The notes beneath the pieces were generated by a model, which did not search any database, was not told where the DNA came from, and saw nothing but the letters and a program-made list of their open reading frames with translations. The position numbers and the translations under genes were made by a program. This document shows, one piece after another, positions 1-9,185 of a stretch of DNA of 64,000 nucleotides. The DNA is taken from assembly GCF_014698835.1 (NCBI RefSeq), contig NZ_JACJTU010000025.1, forward strand, positions 1 through 64,000. Reading direction: 5' to 3'. The stretch comes from Nostoc paludosum FACHB-159. GTDB taxonomy: Bacteria > Cyanobacteriota > Cyanobacteriia > Cyanobacteriales > Nostocaceae. Every line of letters starts with the position of its first letter. The stretch's first letter is position 1.

Positions 1-130
1 TTTGTTGCATCGCCCTGCACCTTTGTTGCATCGCCCTGCACCTTTGTTGCATCGCCCTGCACCTTTGTTGCATCGCCCTGCACCTTTGTTGCATCGCCCT
101 GCACCTTCGTTGCATCGAAGAGCAAAAATT
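1..130. repeat. 21-bp tandem repeat array, copy 1 (cut by window edge)
   Basis: Five complete 21-bp units, each beginning GTTGCATCGCCCTGCACC, run to position 108. A partial unit then passes into the tail GTTGCATCGAAGAGCAAAAA. The array probably continues left of the window. The same unit and nearly the same tail recur at 24271-24504. Because 21 is a multiple of 3, both strands stay open by repetition alone, so it is not called a gene. There are no variable spacers, so it is not a CRISPR array. Confidence 0.9.
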
Positions 131-424
131 AACACCAATTTGAAAAAAGAATGCGACACATAGACAACACCCCTCCCCAACCCTCCCCTTGACACTACGG
201 TGTACACACAAGTCGGAAAAACCCTATCTATAAAAGATTTGAGGAAAGGTAGGGTGCGTTATGGACTGCCGTCCTAACGCACCGTAAATCTTTGGCGGTG
301 CGTTACGCTGGCGCGATAACATACCCTACAACACCCTTAGAAGAGTTGAAACCCATGCTGGCTATACTTGTGTGTACACGGTAGGCAATACCCGCTTTCT
401 GGGTATTGCTTGGTAAAGTTTTCC
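131..424. other. Intergenic stretch with dispersed palindromes
   Basis: No gene is seen. It holds a dispersed palindrome with arms GGTGCGTTA (253-261) and TAACGCACC (275-283), also found at 36843-36871. It also holds the string ACTTGTGTGTACACGGTAG near 368, which recurs with one change near 24537, after the second 21-bp array. A perfect hairpin with arms GCAATACCC (385-393) and GGGTATTGC (401-409) lies just 3' of the kinase that ends at 425, but has no T-run on the minus strand. Confidence 0.6.
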
Positions 425-3400
425 TTAAGTAGAGCTAACTAAATTAGAGATTGCTTTTACTAAGGCTATTGGCTCGATTGGTTTACAGATGTGGTGGTCA
501 AAGCCTGCTTTTAGTGCTTGTTGCTGATTCATTTGACCAGCATAGGCAGTAAGAGCGATCGCTCTTAGCTTTTGACTTGGTGGTAACAAAGTTCTAACTT
601 CCTGTATCAACATGTAGCCATCAATATCGGGCATCCCAATATCACTTAGTAAAACATCAAATTTAGACTGTTTAAGTGCGATCAATGCTTCTTTTGCTGA
701 AGAAGCGGCAGTTACGCTGGCTCCATACTGCTCTAGCACAAACCCAGTATATTCCCGTGTGTCGGTATCATCATCCACTACTAAAATTTCAATGGCGCTC
801 AAATCAATAGATGAATCAACCTGTTTGCTGTCGCAATCTGTTGTTGGTGCTGTAGACATTAGTGGTAGCCGAATTGTAAAGATTGCGCCTTCGTCAACAC
901 CAAGACTTTCTGCCTCAATTGTCCCACCATGCAGTTCTACTAAATGACGTGCGATCGCCAAACCTAATCCTAGTCCACCAAACTTTCTGGTAGTTGTGCT
1001 ATCGGCTTGGCGAAAGTAGTCAAAGATGTAAGGAAGAAAATCAGTAGCAATACCTTTACCTGTATCGCTGATGGTAATTTGAACAAAAGTCTCAAGCTGC
1101 TGTAAATGGATGTTGACTTGTCCACCTTGGGGTGTGAACTTGACAGCGTTGGACAGCAGATTCCAAATCACTTGCTGTAAGCGAGTTGGATCGCCCAGAA
1201 CCCGACTTACGTTTGATTCCAGCACTGCTTCGAGGGTGATGGACTTGGCTTGTGCTGCTAGCCGTACTGTTTCAATTGCGGCCCTAATTATAAATTTCAG
1301 GTCTACTTGAGTGTTATTAAGGCTGAGTTTGCCTTGGAGAATTCGCGAGACATCCAACAAATCTTCAATTAGTTCTGATTGCAACTGGGCATTGCGTTCG
1401 ATGGTTGCTAACGCCTGAGCAATCTTCGCTTCCGAGAGCTTGTGTTTTAAAAGCAAACTAGACCAACCTAAAATCGGATTCAGGGGTGAGCGTAACTCGT
1501 GAGACAGCACCGCCAAAAACTCATCTTTAACTCGGTTGGCAGCTTGGGCTTGTTCTCGTGCTTGCTGCTGTGCTTCGTACAACCGCGCATTCTCAACCGC
1601 GACTGAGGCCATTTGCGCCAACTGCACGAGTATGGCTTCATCAGCTTGGTTAAACTCACCTTCATATTTGTCTGAAAGCTGAATCAACCCGATATTGTGT
1701 CCGTCTCGTCCAACTAAGGGTGCTGCTAGCCAACCACGCATCGGGGGGTGATTTTTCGCCTCTTTGCCAAAACCTCGCCAACTTTCGTGAGCTTCTAGTT
1801 GAGCTTGTGTCATCCGCATTGGGTGATTGAGGTGACACACACAAGCGTAAATTCCAGAGCCATCTGGTTTTGCATCGTAGTCTCGCCAAGCAGCGTATTT
1901 CTCAGACATATAAACGGCGTTAATTGCCTGTGCCCAGTTTTGGTTAATGGTCATGCTGGTGACAGACTGGTGAGCGCCAATAATCAATGCTGCCTGTTGG
2001 GTGATTACTTGCAAAACTTCTTCCACTGAAAGAGCAGAGTTAATTGCCAGTGCTGCTGTTGTCAATCCCTCTAATTGTTTGGCATAGTGTCGTTCACAGG
2101 CAAGCAGATGTTCTCGCTCAAGTTCAGCTTGCCTGCGATCTGTGATATCACGGGAGATGCATAATAAACGTTCAACTTGTCCATCGGCTCCCTTAATTGG
2201 GCTAACTTTGCTATCCCACCATTTTGGCTCACCTGTTTGAGTTGGACGATAGCCTTGAAAAGTGGAAATTTCGCCTGCTTTGGCGCGATCGATCGCTCTC
2301 AACGCCGCTTCTTGGTCAGCTCCAACCCAGAAATCACTCCATGAACGGTTGATGAACAAACTTATGTCATCAATGCCGAGTAACGCCTGACCTCCCGGAC
2401 TCATGTATAAGAGCCGCCCTGACAAATCTAATACTTTGATGCAATCGTCGCTACTGTCAAGAATCTGCCGATTGAATTCTTGACTTTGTTGCAACGCTGC
2501 TTCCACTAATTTGTGACTGGTGATGTCAATTAGTATTCCATCCCATACATTTCCCTGTGTCGTTTCCACGGCACGGGAAGTGCCCCCAATCCATTTGAGT
2601 TTACCTGATGGCGTAATAATCCGACCCTCCCACCGCCAGGGGAGAAAATTTTTTATGGCATAAGTAACTGAAATTTGAAACGAAGCTACATCCTCTGGAT
2701 GAATTAATTTAATTAAAGAATTGCCATCTTTAACAATTGTTTGCGGCTCCATTTCTAATAAATCGCTACTCCCAGAACTGATAAAAGTAAATCGATAGGG
2801 TCGATCCATGCTGGGAAAGTAGCGATAGATTATACCTGGCAAGTTCGCCGCTAGTGCCTCGAACTGAGTTTGAGTAAAATCGAGGTTTGCCCCAGTGGCT
2901 GGCTCTTGAGGTAGAGGATTATTTAGCTTTTGAAGCAAACTATTAATATTTTGCAGACCAGAGATACAAAAACCCGCCAAACTGTTCATCACCCGATAAT
3001 CTTCAGCATCAAAGTGCCGCGTTTCCCGATGCGACAAAATCCAAAGGGTGCCTAATGGTTGATTATTTACACACAGAGGTATGAATAATCCTTCGGTGAT
3101 TGGAAACTGTGGATGATGTAAATAAGAAAAATAGCGTTCTGGGTAGGTATAAAGTTGTGCCTGTCTAGAGGCAAGTGTTGTGCCACAGGGGCTAAAATTA
3201 CCTGGAGTGGTGTTTTGTTCTAAAAACTCCAATGCACCTGCCATCGCTACCCAGCGAAATGTTGACTCGCCATTAGGCGCTGTTTGCAGTAAGCTGACTC
3301 CGGCTGTATCGGCTTGACATAAGTCGAGTGCAAGCTGTACAAGGGTTTTGAGTAGCGATCGCGGCCGTTCGCACAGTTTTTTAGAAAGAATATGAAGAGC

Positions 3401-3568
3401 TTTGTTTTCAGCTGCTAAATCTGGCTGTCTTCTTGGACGACTACCCAATGCCTCTGTAATCAAAACTTCTGTTTCTGTAACTACTGGGGTACTGTTTTGA
3501 GGTAAACACATATTTAAAATATAAAACTTCACAGTTACAGCAATCCTTGTGTTTGTAAGAGTTAACAA
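425..3568 (-). CDS. Hybrid sensor histidine kinase (GAF-PAS-PAS-GAF-HisKA-HATPase-REC)
   Basis: A 1047-residue cytosolic hybrid kinase with no membrane segment. Order: GAF-like domain (about 55-205); two PAS domains (about 230-355 and 365-485); a second GAF (about 500-670); HisKA with the phospho-acceptor motif SHELRSPLNPILGW (about 690); HATPase with NLLSNAVKFTP, DTGKGI and GLGLGLAIARHL; and a C-terminal receiver with VVDDD and the phospho-acceptor in LLSDIGMPDIDGY. It should autophosphorylate on His and pass phosphate to its own receiver. No separate response regulator is adjacent, so the output is unknown. PAS and GAF domains could bind a chromophore or other ligand, but I see no clear bilin-binding Cys motif. 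The start may be an internal ATG at 3511 (MCLPQNS), because the first residues are poorly conserved in character. Confidence 0.9.
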   Translation of the reverse strand: MLTLTNTRIAVTVKFYILNMCLPQNSTPVVTETEVLITEALGSRPRRQPDLAAENKALHILSKKLCERPRSLLKTLVQLALDLCQADTAGVSLLQTAPNGESTFRWVAMAGALEFLEQNTTPGNFSPCGTTLASRQAQLYTYPERYFSYLHHPQFPITEGLFIPLCVNNQPLGTLWILSHRETRHFDAEDYRVMNSLAGFCISGLQNINSLLQKLNNPLPQEPATGANLDFTQTQFEALAANLPGIIYRYFPSMDRPYRFTFISSGSSDLLEMEPQTIVKDGNSLIKLIHPEDVASFQISVTYAIKNFLPWRWEGRIITPSGKLKWIGGTSRAVETTQGNVWDGILIDITSHKLVEAALQQSQEFNRQILDSSDDCIKVLDLSGRLLYMSPGGQALLGIDDISLFINRSWSDFWVGADQEAALRAIDRAKAGEISTFQGYRPTQTGEPKWWDSKVSPIKGADGQVERLLCISRDITDRRQAELEREHLLACERHYAKQLEGLTTAALAINSALSVEEVLQVITQQAALIIGAHQSVTSMTINQNWAQAINAVYMSEKYAAWRDYDAKPDGSGIYACVCHLNHPMRMTQAQLEAHESWRGFGKEAKNHPPMRGWLAAPLVGRDGHNIGLIQLSDKYEGEFNQADEAILVQLAQMASVAVENARLYEAQQQAREQAQAANRVKDEFLAVLSHELRSPLNPILGWSSLLLKHKLSEAKIAQALATIERNAQLQSELIEDLLDVSRILQGKLSLNNTQVDLKFIIRAAIETVRLAAQAKSITLEAVLESNVSRVLGDPTRLQQVIWNLLSNAVKFTPQGGQVNIHLQQLETFVQITISDTGKGIATDFLPYIFDYFRQADSTTTRKFGGLGLGLAIARHLVELHGGTIEAESLGVDEGAIFTIRLPLMSTAPTTDCDSKQVDSSIDLSAIEILVVDDDTDTREYTGFVLEQYGASVTAASSAKEALIALKQSKFDVLLSDIGMPDIDGYMLIQEVRTLLPPSQKLRAIALTAYAGQMNQQQALKAGFDHHICKPIEPIALVKAISNLVSST

Positions 3569-4001
3569 AAAACTTATTCATTTTTCTTCTTTATCAAAGT
3601 TAATAAAAACTCATAAGTAAAAATCTCATATATCAAAAGCATTTTAGGCTGCTATAAAAAACCTAGCTATCTCACTAAAGATGGATCATGCTACTGAATA
3701 AGCTAGTCTTTTAGGCTAGTTTATTTTTAATCTGAGTTTGTAAATAACGGCATTGGTTATGCCTTAAGATAAACAATATAAAAAAATTAATAATTAATAA
3801 TTAATAATTTATATTCTGATAAATAAATTTAGAAGCATAAATGAATTCAGGCTTTGCGGAAGTTGCACAGAGCCCAATATTTGTCAGGTTTTGGGGAAAA
3901 GGGGAAAGGGAAAATACCAAACCTTTCCCCCTTTTCCCGACTTCTGCAAGAAGTCTATTGAATGGGCAGGAGTATCCCGCTAATACGGCATAAATCCAAA
4001 T
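3569..4001. repeat. AT-rich intergenic stretch with a dispersed repeat
   Basis: No gene is supported. A short TAATAAT-type simple repeat lies near 3788-3810. From about 3880 to 3962 is a dispersed element with purine-rich GGGGAAAGGG and ACCAAACCTTTCCCC segments and the palindrome GACTTCTGCAAGAAGTC. The same element occurs in the opposite orientation at about 20445-20565. A 71-codon open frame across it is only this repeat read through. Confidence 0.6.
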
Positions 4002-4030
4002 GTAGAGACGTTGCATTGCAACGTCTCTAC
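4002..4030. repeat. Perfect 29-bp palindrome overlapping a stop codon
   Basis: Arms GTAGAGACGTTGCA and TGCAACGTCTCTAC flank a single central base. The TAG stop of the upstream minus-strand kinase (4027-4029) lies inside the right arm. A sister palindrome lies at 9122-9150, and a degenerate copy near 40743. It could act as a terminator hairpin or protect the mRNA 3' end, but there is no long T-run. Confidence 0.85.
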
Positions 4031-5973
4031 TGCTGTTGTTTTAAAGGAATAACAATCACAAAAGCTGCACCCCGATTTGGAGATGAAATACATTCAAGGG
4101 TTCCATGATGATTTTTGGTGACAATTTGATAACTAATTGACATACCCATTCCTGTGCCTTTACCAATTGGTTTTGTAGTAAAGAAGGGGTCAAAAATTCG
4201 TTGTTTGATTTTTTCGGGTATACCCAGACCATTGTCGGCAATTTTAATAGCAATTTGATTTTGATTAATTATTTCTGTCCGAATCTGAATGACACTAGGA
4301 GATTGTTTAATTTCCTGTTGACTGCGTTGTTTATCTCGTTCTTCTAAAGCATCAATAGCATTACTTAAAATATTCATGAATACTTGATTTAGTTGACCGG
4401 CATAACACTCAACTAAAGGCAAATTTTCATATTCTTTAATAATTTCAATCCCAGGACGATCTGGTCTTGCTTTCAGACGATAGTCTAAAATTAATAAAGT
4501 ACTATCAATCCCTTCGTGAATATCAACTGCTTTATATTCAGCTTCATCCAGACGAGAGAAATTTCGCAGAGAAAGGACGATTTCCTGAATCCGCTCTGCT
4601 CCAATTTTTATTGAAGATAGTAGCTTAGGTAAATCTGTCATCAAGAATTCTAGGTCGATAGCCGCAATTTCTGATTGAATAACTGGAACTGGATAAGGGT
4701 AGTATTCTTGATATAAGTTAATTAGGTTTAGTAAGTTGTGAATGTAATCATGAGCAGGTGCAATATTACCATAAATGAAGTTAACCGGATTGTTAATTTC
4801 GTGGGCAACACCAGCTACCAATTGTCCCAAAGAAGACATTTTTTCGCTTTGAAGCATTTGGGTTTGAGTGCGTTGTAATTCCTTGAGCGCTTCTTCTAAT
4901 TGTTGAGTTTGTTGTCTCAACTGCGTTTCTGATTGTCGCCGTGCTTCTTCAGCAATTTTGCGATCGCGCGATTCAATTACCAGCCGCACGAAATCAGTAA
5001 TCGAGCTAATAAAACTTTCTTCTTCTAATGTCCACTGGCGTCTAATTCCCAAATGTTCGCAACAAACGACACCAATCACTTGTCCTCTAGACCAAATCCT
5101 AGCATCTAGCATTGATGTAATTCCCAGTGGGGTTGTATAAGTTGCAGAAAACTCTGAAGTACGGGGATCGGTATGAACATCAGAAACTGCAATAACCTGT
5201 TCTTCTTTGAGAGCTTGAAAATAGTTGGGAAAGTCACAGACAAATAATTCCAAACCATGACTGTGGCAATTATTCTCACGTTGATATAAATCAAGACATT
5301 GAATGCCCAAACGTTTTTCTGTATATAACCAAACGCTTACACGTCCGACATCAAGACCCAAACTAGCTACTTCTGTTACATACTGGATAGCAATTTGAAA
5401 ATCATCGTGTTGTAGTTTTTCAGTTTGCACAAGTCGCTGTAGAGCAGTACTATGTCTGCGAAAGCGCTTCTCGGTTTCTTGGCGATCGTGAATTTCCTCT
5501 TCCAACTTATTTACTGTTTGACGCAGCAAAGCAGTTTCAATTTTATTTTTGGAAGCAATCAACCGAATTAAACCTACTATAAATGAATTACCAGCCTCAT
5601 CAGATAATAGGCTTTTCTTAGTAGAAATAATCTGAGTTTCACCTTGGTAATCTGTGATTAATTCCTCATACTCATCAGTCACACCTGTAGTAAATACCAG
5701 TTCATCTCGCTCCCAAAAAATATCGGCTTCTGTTTTGCAGAAGAAATCATAATCGGACTTACCAATTAGTTCTGCACGTTGATATCCGATGAACTCACAC
5801 AATGCATCATTGACGAACACCCAATTGTGTTGTCTGTCTTTGACAAAGATCGGATCTCTAATAGTATTAAGAATACTCCAGAGAAAAGCCTGAGAAAATT
5901 GTTGCGTAACAATGTCGAAAAACACCATCTTGCTGAATCCTGCAAGGTACTGACTTTCTTCTCGGCATTTCAT
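4027..5973 (-). CDS. PAS-GAF sensor histidine kinase
   Basis: 648 residues, apparently soluble. A PAS domain (about 28-145) carries the SDYDFF segment typical of this PAS group. A short coiled linker follows, then a GAF domain (about 185-350), a second coiled segment (about 350-385), a HisKA-like segment with the acceptor in GVAHEINNPVNFI (about 395), and HATPase motifs NILSNAIDALEE, IADNGLGIPE and GKGTGMGMSISYQIV. No receiver is attached. The kinase module is clearly paralogous to that of the kinase at 35327-36760. An alternative start is the ATG at residue 16. The stop codon falls within the 29-bp palindrome. Ligand and partner regulator are unknown. Confidence 0.9.
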   Translation of the reverse strand: MKCREESQYLAGFSKMVFFDIVTQQFSQAFLWSILNTIRDPIFVKDRQHNWVFVNDALCEFIGYQRAELIGKSDYDFFCKTEADIFWERDELVFTTGVTDEYEELITDYQGETQIISTKKSLLSDEAGNSFIVGLIRLIASKNKIETALLRQTVNKLEEEIHDRQETEKRFRRHSTALQRLVQTEKLQHDDFQIAIQYVTEVASLGLDVGRVSVWLYTEKRLGIQCLDLYQRENNCHSHGLELFVCDFPNYFQALKEEQVIAVSDVHTDPRTSEFSATYTTPLGITSMLDARIWSRGQVIGVVCCEHLGIRRQWTLEEESFISSITDFVRLVIESRDRKIAEEARRQSETQLRQQTQQLEEALKELQRTQTQMLQSEKMSSLGQLVAGVAHEINNPVNFIYGNIAPAHDYIHNLLNLINLYQEYYPYPVPVIQSEIAAIDLEFLMTDLPKLLSSIKIGAERIQEIVLSLRNFSRLDEAEYKAVDIHEGIDSTLLILDYRLKARPDRPGIEIIKEYENLPLVECYAGQLNQVFMNILSNAIDALEERDKQRSQQEIKQSPSVIQIRTEIINQNQIAIKIADNGLGIPEKIKQRIFDPFFTTKPIGKGTGMGMSISYQIVTKNHHGTLECISSPNRGAAFVIVIPLKQQQ

Positions 5974-6622
5974 CCCAAATTAGAGATGAGTAGCTCAAAA
6001 GATTGCCTAAGTTTCTCCTTAGTATGCCCAAGATATAGGACTCATATTTGATTTATGAAAAAACTCAGTATACTTTAGAGAGCCTTCTTTCCTGTTGCCT
6101 GATCCCTCCTAACCCATGCCAGCCGCTCCACTTGGGGAGACCCTTCCGCGCTGGCTACCTGCTGCTTAGGAGCAACCAGAATCAAAGTCGCTCTTTTTCA
6201 GAGAGATTTAGGAAGATCTAGAACCTTTTGCTACCGACAAAAGGACTTTTCAAACATTCTCTAACGCCATTTGTGAAATTCAGATTTTAATTTTTGAGAA
6301 TTGGTATGATATCAGTTTCTCTTACCTTTAACTGTTCTAGATATAAATTCAAAAACTTTGTTTTGTTTGGAACTAAGTGTGAAAATAATATTTTAGTATA
6401 AGAGCGATCGCTCTTTGCGAATTTTTTTTGTTTAGCGATCGCCAATTATATCTTCATAATCTTCCTAAAGGTTTACTCTGCTTGATTACCGCTTTGCCCG
6501 TAGGTAGACGAAATGCATGGCTGAGATTGGTAACATTTTCTTGCATAGTTAAAGCAGTTGGTTTGGATTAAATCCAATCTGATTGCAACTATATTTATCG
6601 CTCGATGTGGGAAGCAGAAATT
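5974..6622. repeat. Intergenic stretch with a degenerate MITE-like copy
   Basis: No gene is seen. From about 6096 to 6263 lies a diverged relative of the element at 14823-14988. They share GATTTAGGAAGATCTAGAAC-like sequence, TTTTGCTACC, and the right end ACTTTTCAAACATTCTCT. The middle is replaced by a different GC-rich dispersed sequence (about 6115-6170), and a matching left inverted repeat is not evident. A palindromic HIP1 cluster (AGAGCGATCGCTCT) lies near 6402. Confidence 0.6.
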
Positions 6623-7480
6623 ATGCGTTGGCAATTAGGTCGCAGGAGTACAAATGTTGAAGATCGGCGTGGGACGAATGTTTCTGCTCCTCTCGTAGGT
6701 GGAGGTATTGGAGCAGCACTCATATCACTAGTAGTTTTCCTTTTGGGTGGCGATCCCAGCGTGATTTGGGAACAAAATCCTACATCAAATGATAGTCCTG
6801 TGACTAATTCACCGCAATCAACAGGCTCTAATCCTCAAGACAAAATGGCGGATTTTGTATCTGTAGTGCTGGCTGACACAGAAGATACATGGAGCGAACT
6901 GTTTCGGCAAAATGGACAAACTTATGTAAAACCCAAGTTAGTTCTTTATTCAAATGCAGTGCAGTCTGCTTGTGGATTTACGCGTTCAGTAGTTGGGCCA
7001 TTTTATTGCCCGCAGGATGAGAAAGTATATATTGATTTAAGTTTTTATCGTGATTTGAAAACTCGATACCAAGCACCCGGAGATTTTGCTCAAGCATATG
7101 TAATTGCTCATGAAGTTGGGCATCACGTCCAAAATCTACTAGGAATTTCAGACCAAGTTCGAGTATTACAAAATCAAACGAATCAGACCCAAGCAAATCA
7201 GCTTTCTGTGGCATTAGAATTACAAGCAGACTGTTTTGCAGGGGTTTGGGCGCATCACGCACAACGCTCACGTCAAATTCTAGAAACAGGCGATGTTGAA
7301 GAAGCATTGAACGCTGCTAGCAGTATTGGAGATGACCGCTTACAAGAACAAGCTAGAGGCTATGCTGTACCAGAATCTTTTACACATGGTAGTTCAGCTC
7401 AACGGGTTCGCTGGTTTAAGCAAGGTATCCAAACAGGTGATACTCAACAATGTAATACCTTTGCCAGCACAAATCGTTAA
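6623..7480 (+). CDS. Neutral zinc metallopeptidase (YpfJ family)
   Basis: About 285 residues. The N-terminus MRWQLGRRSTNVEDRRG matches the family signature, so I start at 6623 rather than the in-frame ATG at 6605. One membrane segment (about residues 25-45, GIGAALISLVVFLLG) is followed by a low-complexity linker and the peptidase domain. HEVGHHVQ is the HExxH zinc site, and ELQADCFAGVWAHH supplies the downstream zinc ligand region. It is probably a membrane-anchored protease of unknown substrate; in this family the biological role is poorly known. It is a single gene, followed at 7570-7596 by a hairpin element. Confidence 0.9.
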   Translation: MRWQLGRRSTNVEDRRGTNVSAPLVGGGIGAALISLVVFLLGGDPSVIWEQNPTSNDSPVTNSPQSTGSNPQDKMADFVSVVLADTEDTWSELFRQNGQTYVKPKLVLYSNAVQSACGFTRSVVGPFYCPQDEKVYIDLSFYRDLKTRYQAPGDFAQAYVIAHEVGHHVQNLLGISDQVRVLQNQTNQTQANQLSVALELQADCFAGVWAHHAQRSRQILETGDVEEALNAASSIGDDRLQEQARGYAVPESFTHGSSAQRVRWFKQGIQTGDTQQCNTFASTNR

Positions 7481-7540
7481 ACAAATTACAAACAATTTCT
7501 ATTACAAATTTTTGCAATCATCTTCTAGGTACTTTGAAAT

Positions 7541-7605
7541 TGCACACTGATTCATGAGTTTGGTAGACTGTTGACGGTTAACTGTTAACCGTCAACAATT
7601 AACAA
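7541..7605. repeat. Dispersed hairpin element, copy 1
   Basis: A perfect palindrome with arms GTTGACGGTTAAC (7570-7582) and GTTAACCGTCAAC (7584-7596) around one base. It is preceded by TGCACACTGATTCATGAG. A second element with the same lead-in and a similar but different stem lies at 34886-34950, so the stems covary. It could end transcription of the metallopeptidase gene. Confidence 0.75.
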
Positions 7606-7722
7606 TCAATAACCTGATAAGTAGAAGGCAGAAGGCAGAAGTCAGAAGGAAAAACCCTCAATAGTAAAGGGTTTCGCTGAATTGTATTTTACATTTAATT
7701 ATGTCCGCCTACTTAATGTTTG

Positions 7723-8727
7723 TTAAAAATGAACAATCACTTTCCCGCAATTTTGACCGCTATATAAATATTCCACAGCATCAACAATAGATTCTATTCC
7801 TCTGAATTCTGTTGGATCGACAGCAGGTTTAATCTTACCTGTGGATACTAATTCCATCAGTCGAGACTGTTTTTCTTGTAGATATTCTAAATAGTCAATA
7901 AAGAGAAAACCGCGTATTGAGGCTGATTTCCATAGTAATTTGTTGTATATTCTCGGACGGTTTACCAATTCTAGTTTTGGCGATAAGTATTCAGAAATAT
8001 ATCCAACGATAACTAGTCTGCCGCGTCGTGCTAGGTTATCAACACATATATCAAACAACTCACTGCCGACGCATTCATAAACTAAGTCGATGCCTTGGGG
8101 ATATTCTTTTTTGAGAACTTCGTCAAGATTTTCTTGAGAGTAATCGATCGCTCGATGGCAACCAAGCTGCTTGAGAAATTGAACTTTGAAGGGCGATCGG
8201 CACGTTCCAATCACATGAGCACCTGCAAGCAAGGCCAGTTGAACAGCATAACTCCCTGTGCCACCTGCTGCGGCTGTTACCAATACCACATCACTGCTTT
8301 TAATTTCTCCAACAACTTCTAAACCAATTGCAGCAGTCATACCACTAGCCACAACAGTCAGTATTTCTGGAGTAACTTCTTTAATAGGAATAACTTGAGT
8401 AGTATCAACCGCAAAATACTCGCGGTATCCGCCTCCTATTTGAAAAGTAATAACATGGTCACCTATGTGGAGATGCTGTACATCTTTACCAAGAGCAACT
8501 ACAACAGATGCAGCTTCAACTCCGACATCAAATGGTGGTGTATTTTCAAAATATACCCCGGCAGCAATGTTCACATCCGAAGCATTCACTCCAGCATATA
8601 GATTACGCACGACAATTTCATTGGGAGCAGGTATAGGAAAATCAGCTTCAACAATATCGACAGCAGATCTAAAATCTCGGCTCAACTGTTTGACAACCAG
8701 TTTTTTATAAGTCTTGGGGTTCATCAT
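7723..8727 (-). CDS. Zinc-type alcohol dehydrogenase / NADPH:quinone oxidoreductase family
   Basis: About 334 residues of the medium-chain dehydrogenase/reductase superfamily. The N-terminal GroES-like domain (about 10-125) contains GVNASDVN and GDHV. The Rossmann domain has the nucleotide-binding segment TAAAGGTGSYAVQLA (about 150-165) and ends GKVIVHF. Catalytic zinc ligands are not obvious. Overall it resembles the zinc-independent quinone oxidoreductase / ZADH2 (prostaglandin reductase 3-like) group, which reduces alpha,beta-unsaturated carbonyls or quinones with NADPH. Substrate is inferred only at family level. I choose ATG 8727 (or 8724) over an upstream in-frame TTG. It stands alone. 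Confidence 0.85.
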   Translation of the reverse strand: MMNPKTYKKLVVKQLSRDFRSAVDIVEADFPIPAPNEIVVRNLYAGVNASDVNIAAGVYFENTPPFDVGVEAASVVVALGKDVQHLHIGDHVITFQIGGGYREYFAVDTTQVIPIKEVTPEILTVVASGMTAAIGLEVVGEIKSSDVVLVTAAAGGTGSYAVQLALLAGAHVIGTCRSPFKVQFLKQLGCHRAIDYSQENLDEVLKKEYPQGIDLVYECVGSELFDICVDNLARRGRLVIVGYISEYLSPKLELVNRPRIYNKLLWKSASIRGFLFIDYLEYLQEKQSRLMELVSTGKIKPAVDPTEFRGIESIVDAVEYLYSGQNCGKVIVHF

Positions 8728-9185
8728 TATTTTCAAATAATTGGTATTTATTTAAATCTCACTTAGCAGTTTTCACTCCTAAATTTTAGTCATAGTTATA
8801 GAGTTAATTCCTAGTAAATCACACTTAGGTATGGAAATGAAAGTAAAAATAGAGTTACAGCGTTGGCAAACAAGGGGTATTCAGCATTGGTAATAAATTT
8901 TACTTGAGTAGCTATATTACCTTTTTCAACTTTAGAAGCTCTACCCATTGAGCGATAATGAGCAGAGGATTGATAATTTACAATGCAGCCAGGATTTAAT
9001 TAATTGATGGTTAAATCTTGCCTGCCTCGTCAAAGTTATAGCATCAATTCACAGACACTAACATACTCAATTAATTGTGTCTGGGAAATAACTTTATGCA
9101 AGAAATGAAGATTATGAATTTGTAGAGACGTAGCAATGCTACGTCTCTACATTATTTTTGTTATGGCGATCGCCCGACATTGATA
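8728..9185. other. Intergenic stretch with a 29-bp palindrome at 9122-9150
   Basis: No gene is seen. A perfect palindrome with arms GTAGAGACGTAGCA and TGCTACGTCTCTAC (9122-9150) is a sister of the one at 4002-4030. The bases that differ within the arms are compensated on the other side. It lies 36 bp beyond the stop of the minus-strand gene at 9186, and is followed on the plus strand by ATTATTTTTG. Confidence 0.75.

Noticed and set aside
1..130. 21-bp arrays considered as CRISPR
   Set aside because: Units are directly adjacent with no spacers, and no cas genes are present in the window.
6978..7307. 109-codon antisense frame within the metallopeptidase gene
   Set aside because: It is a shadow of a well-supported gene on the other strand.
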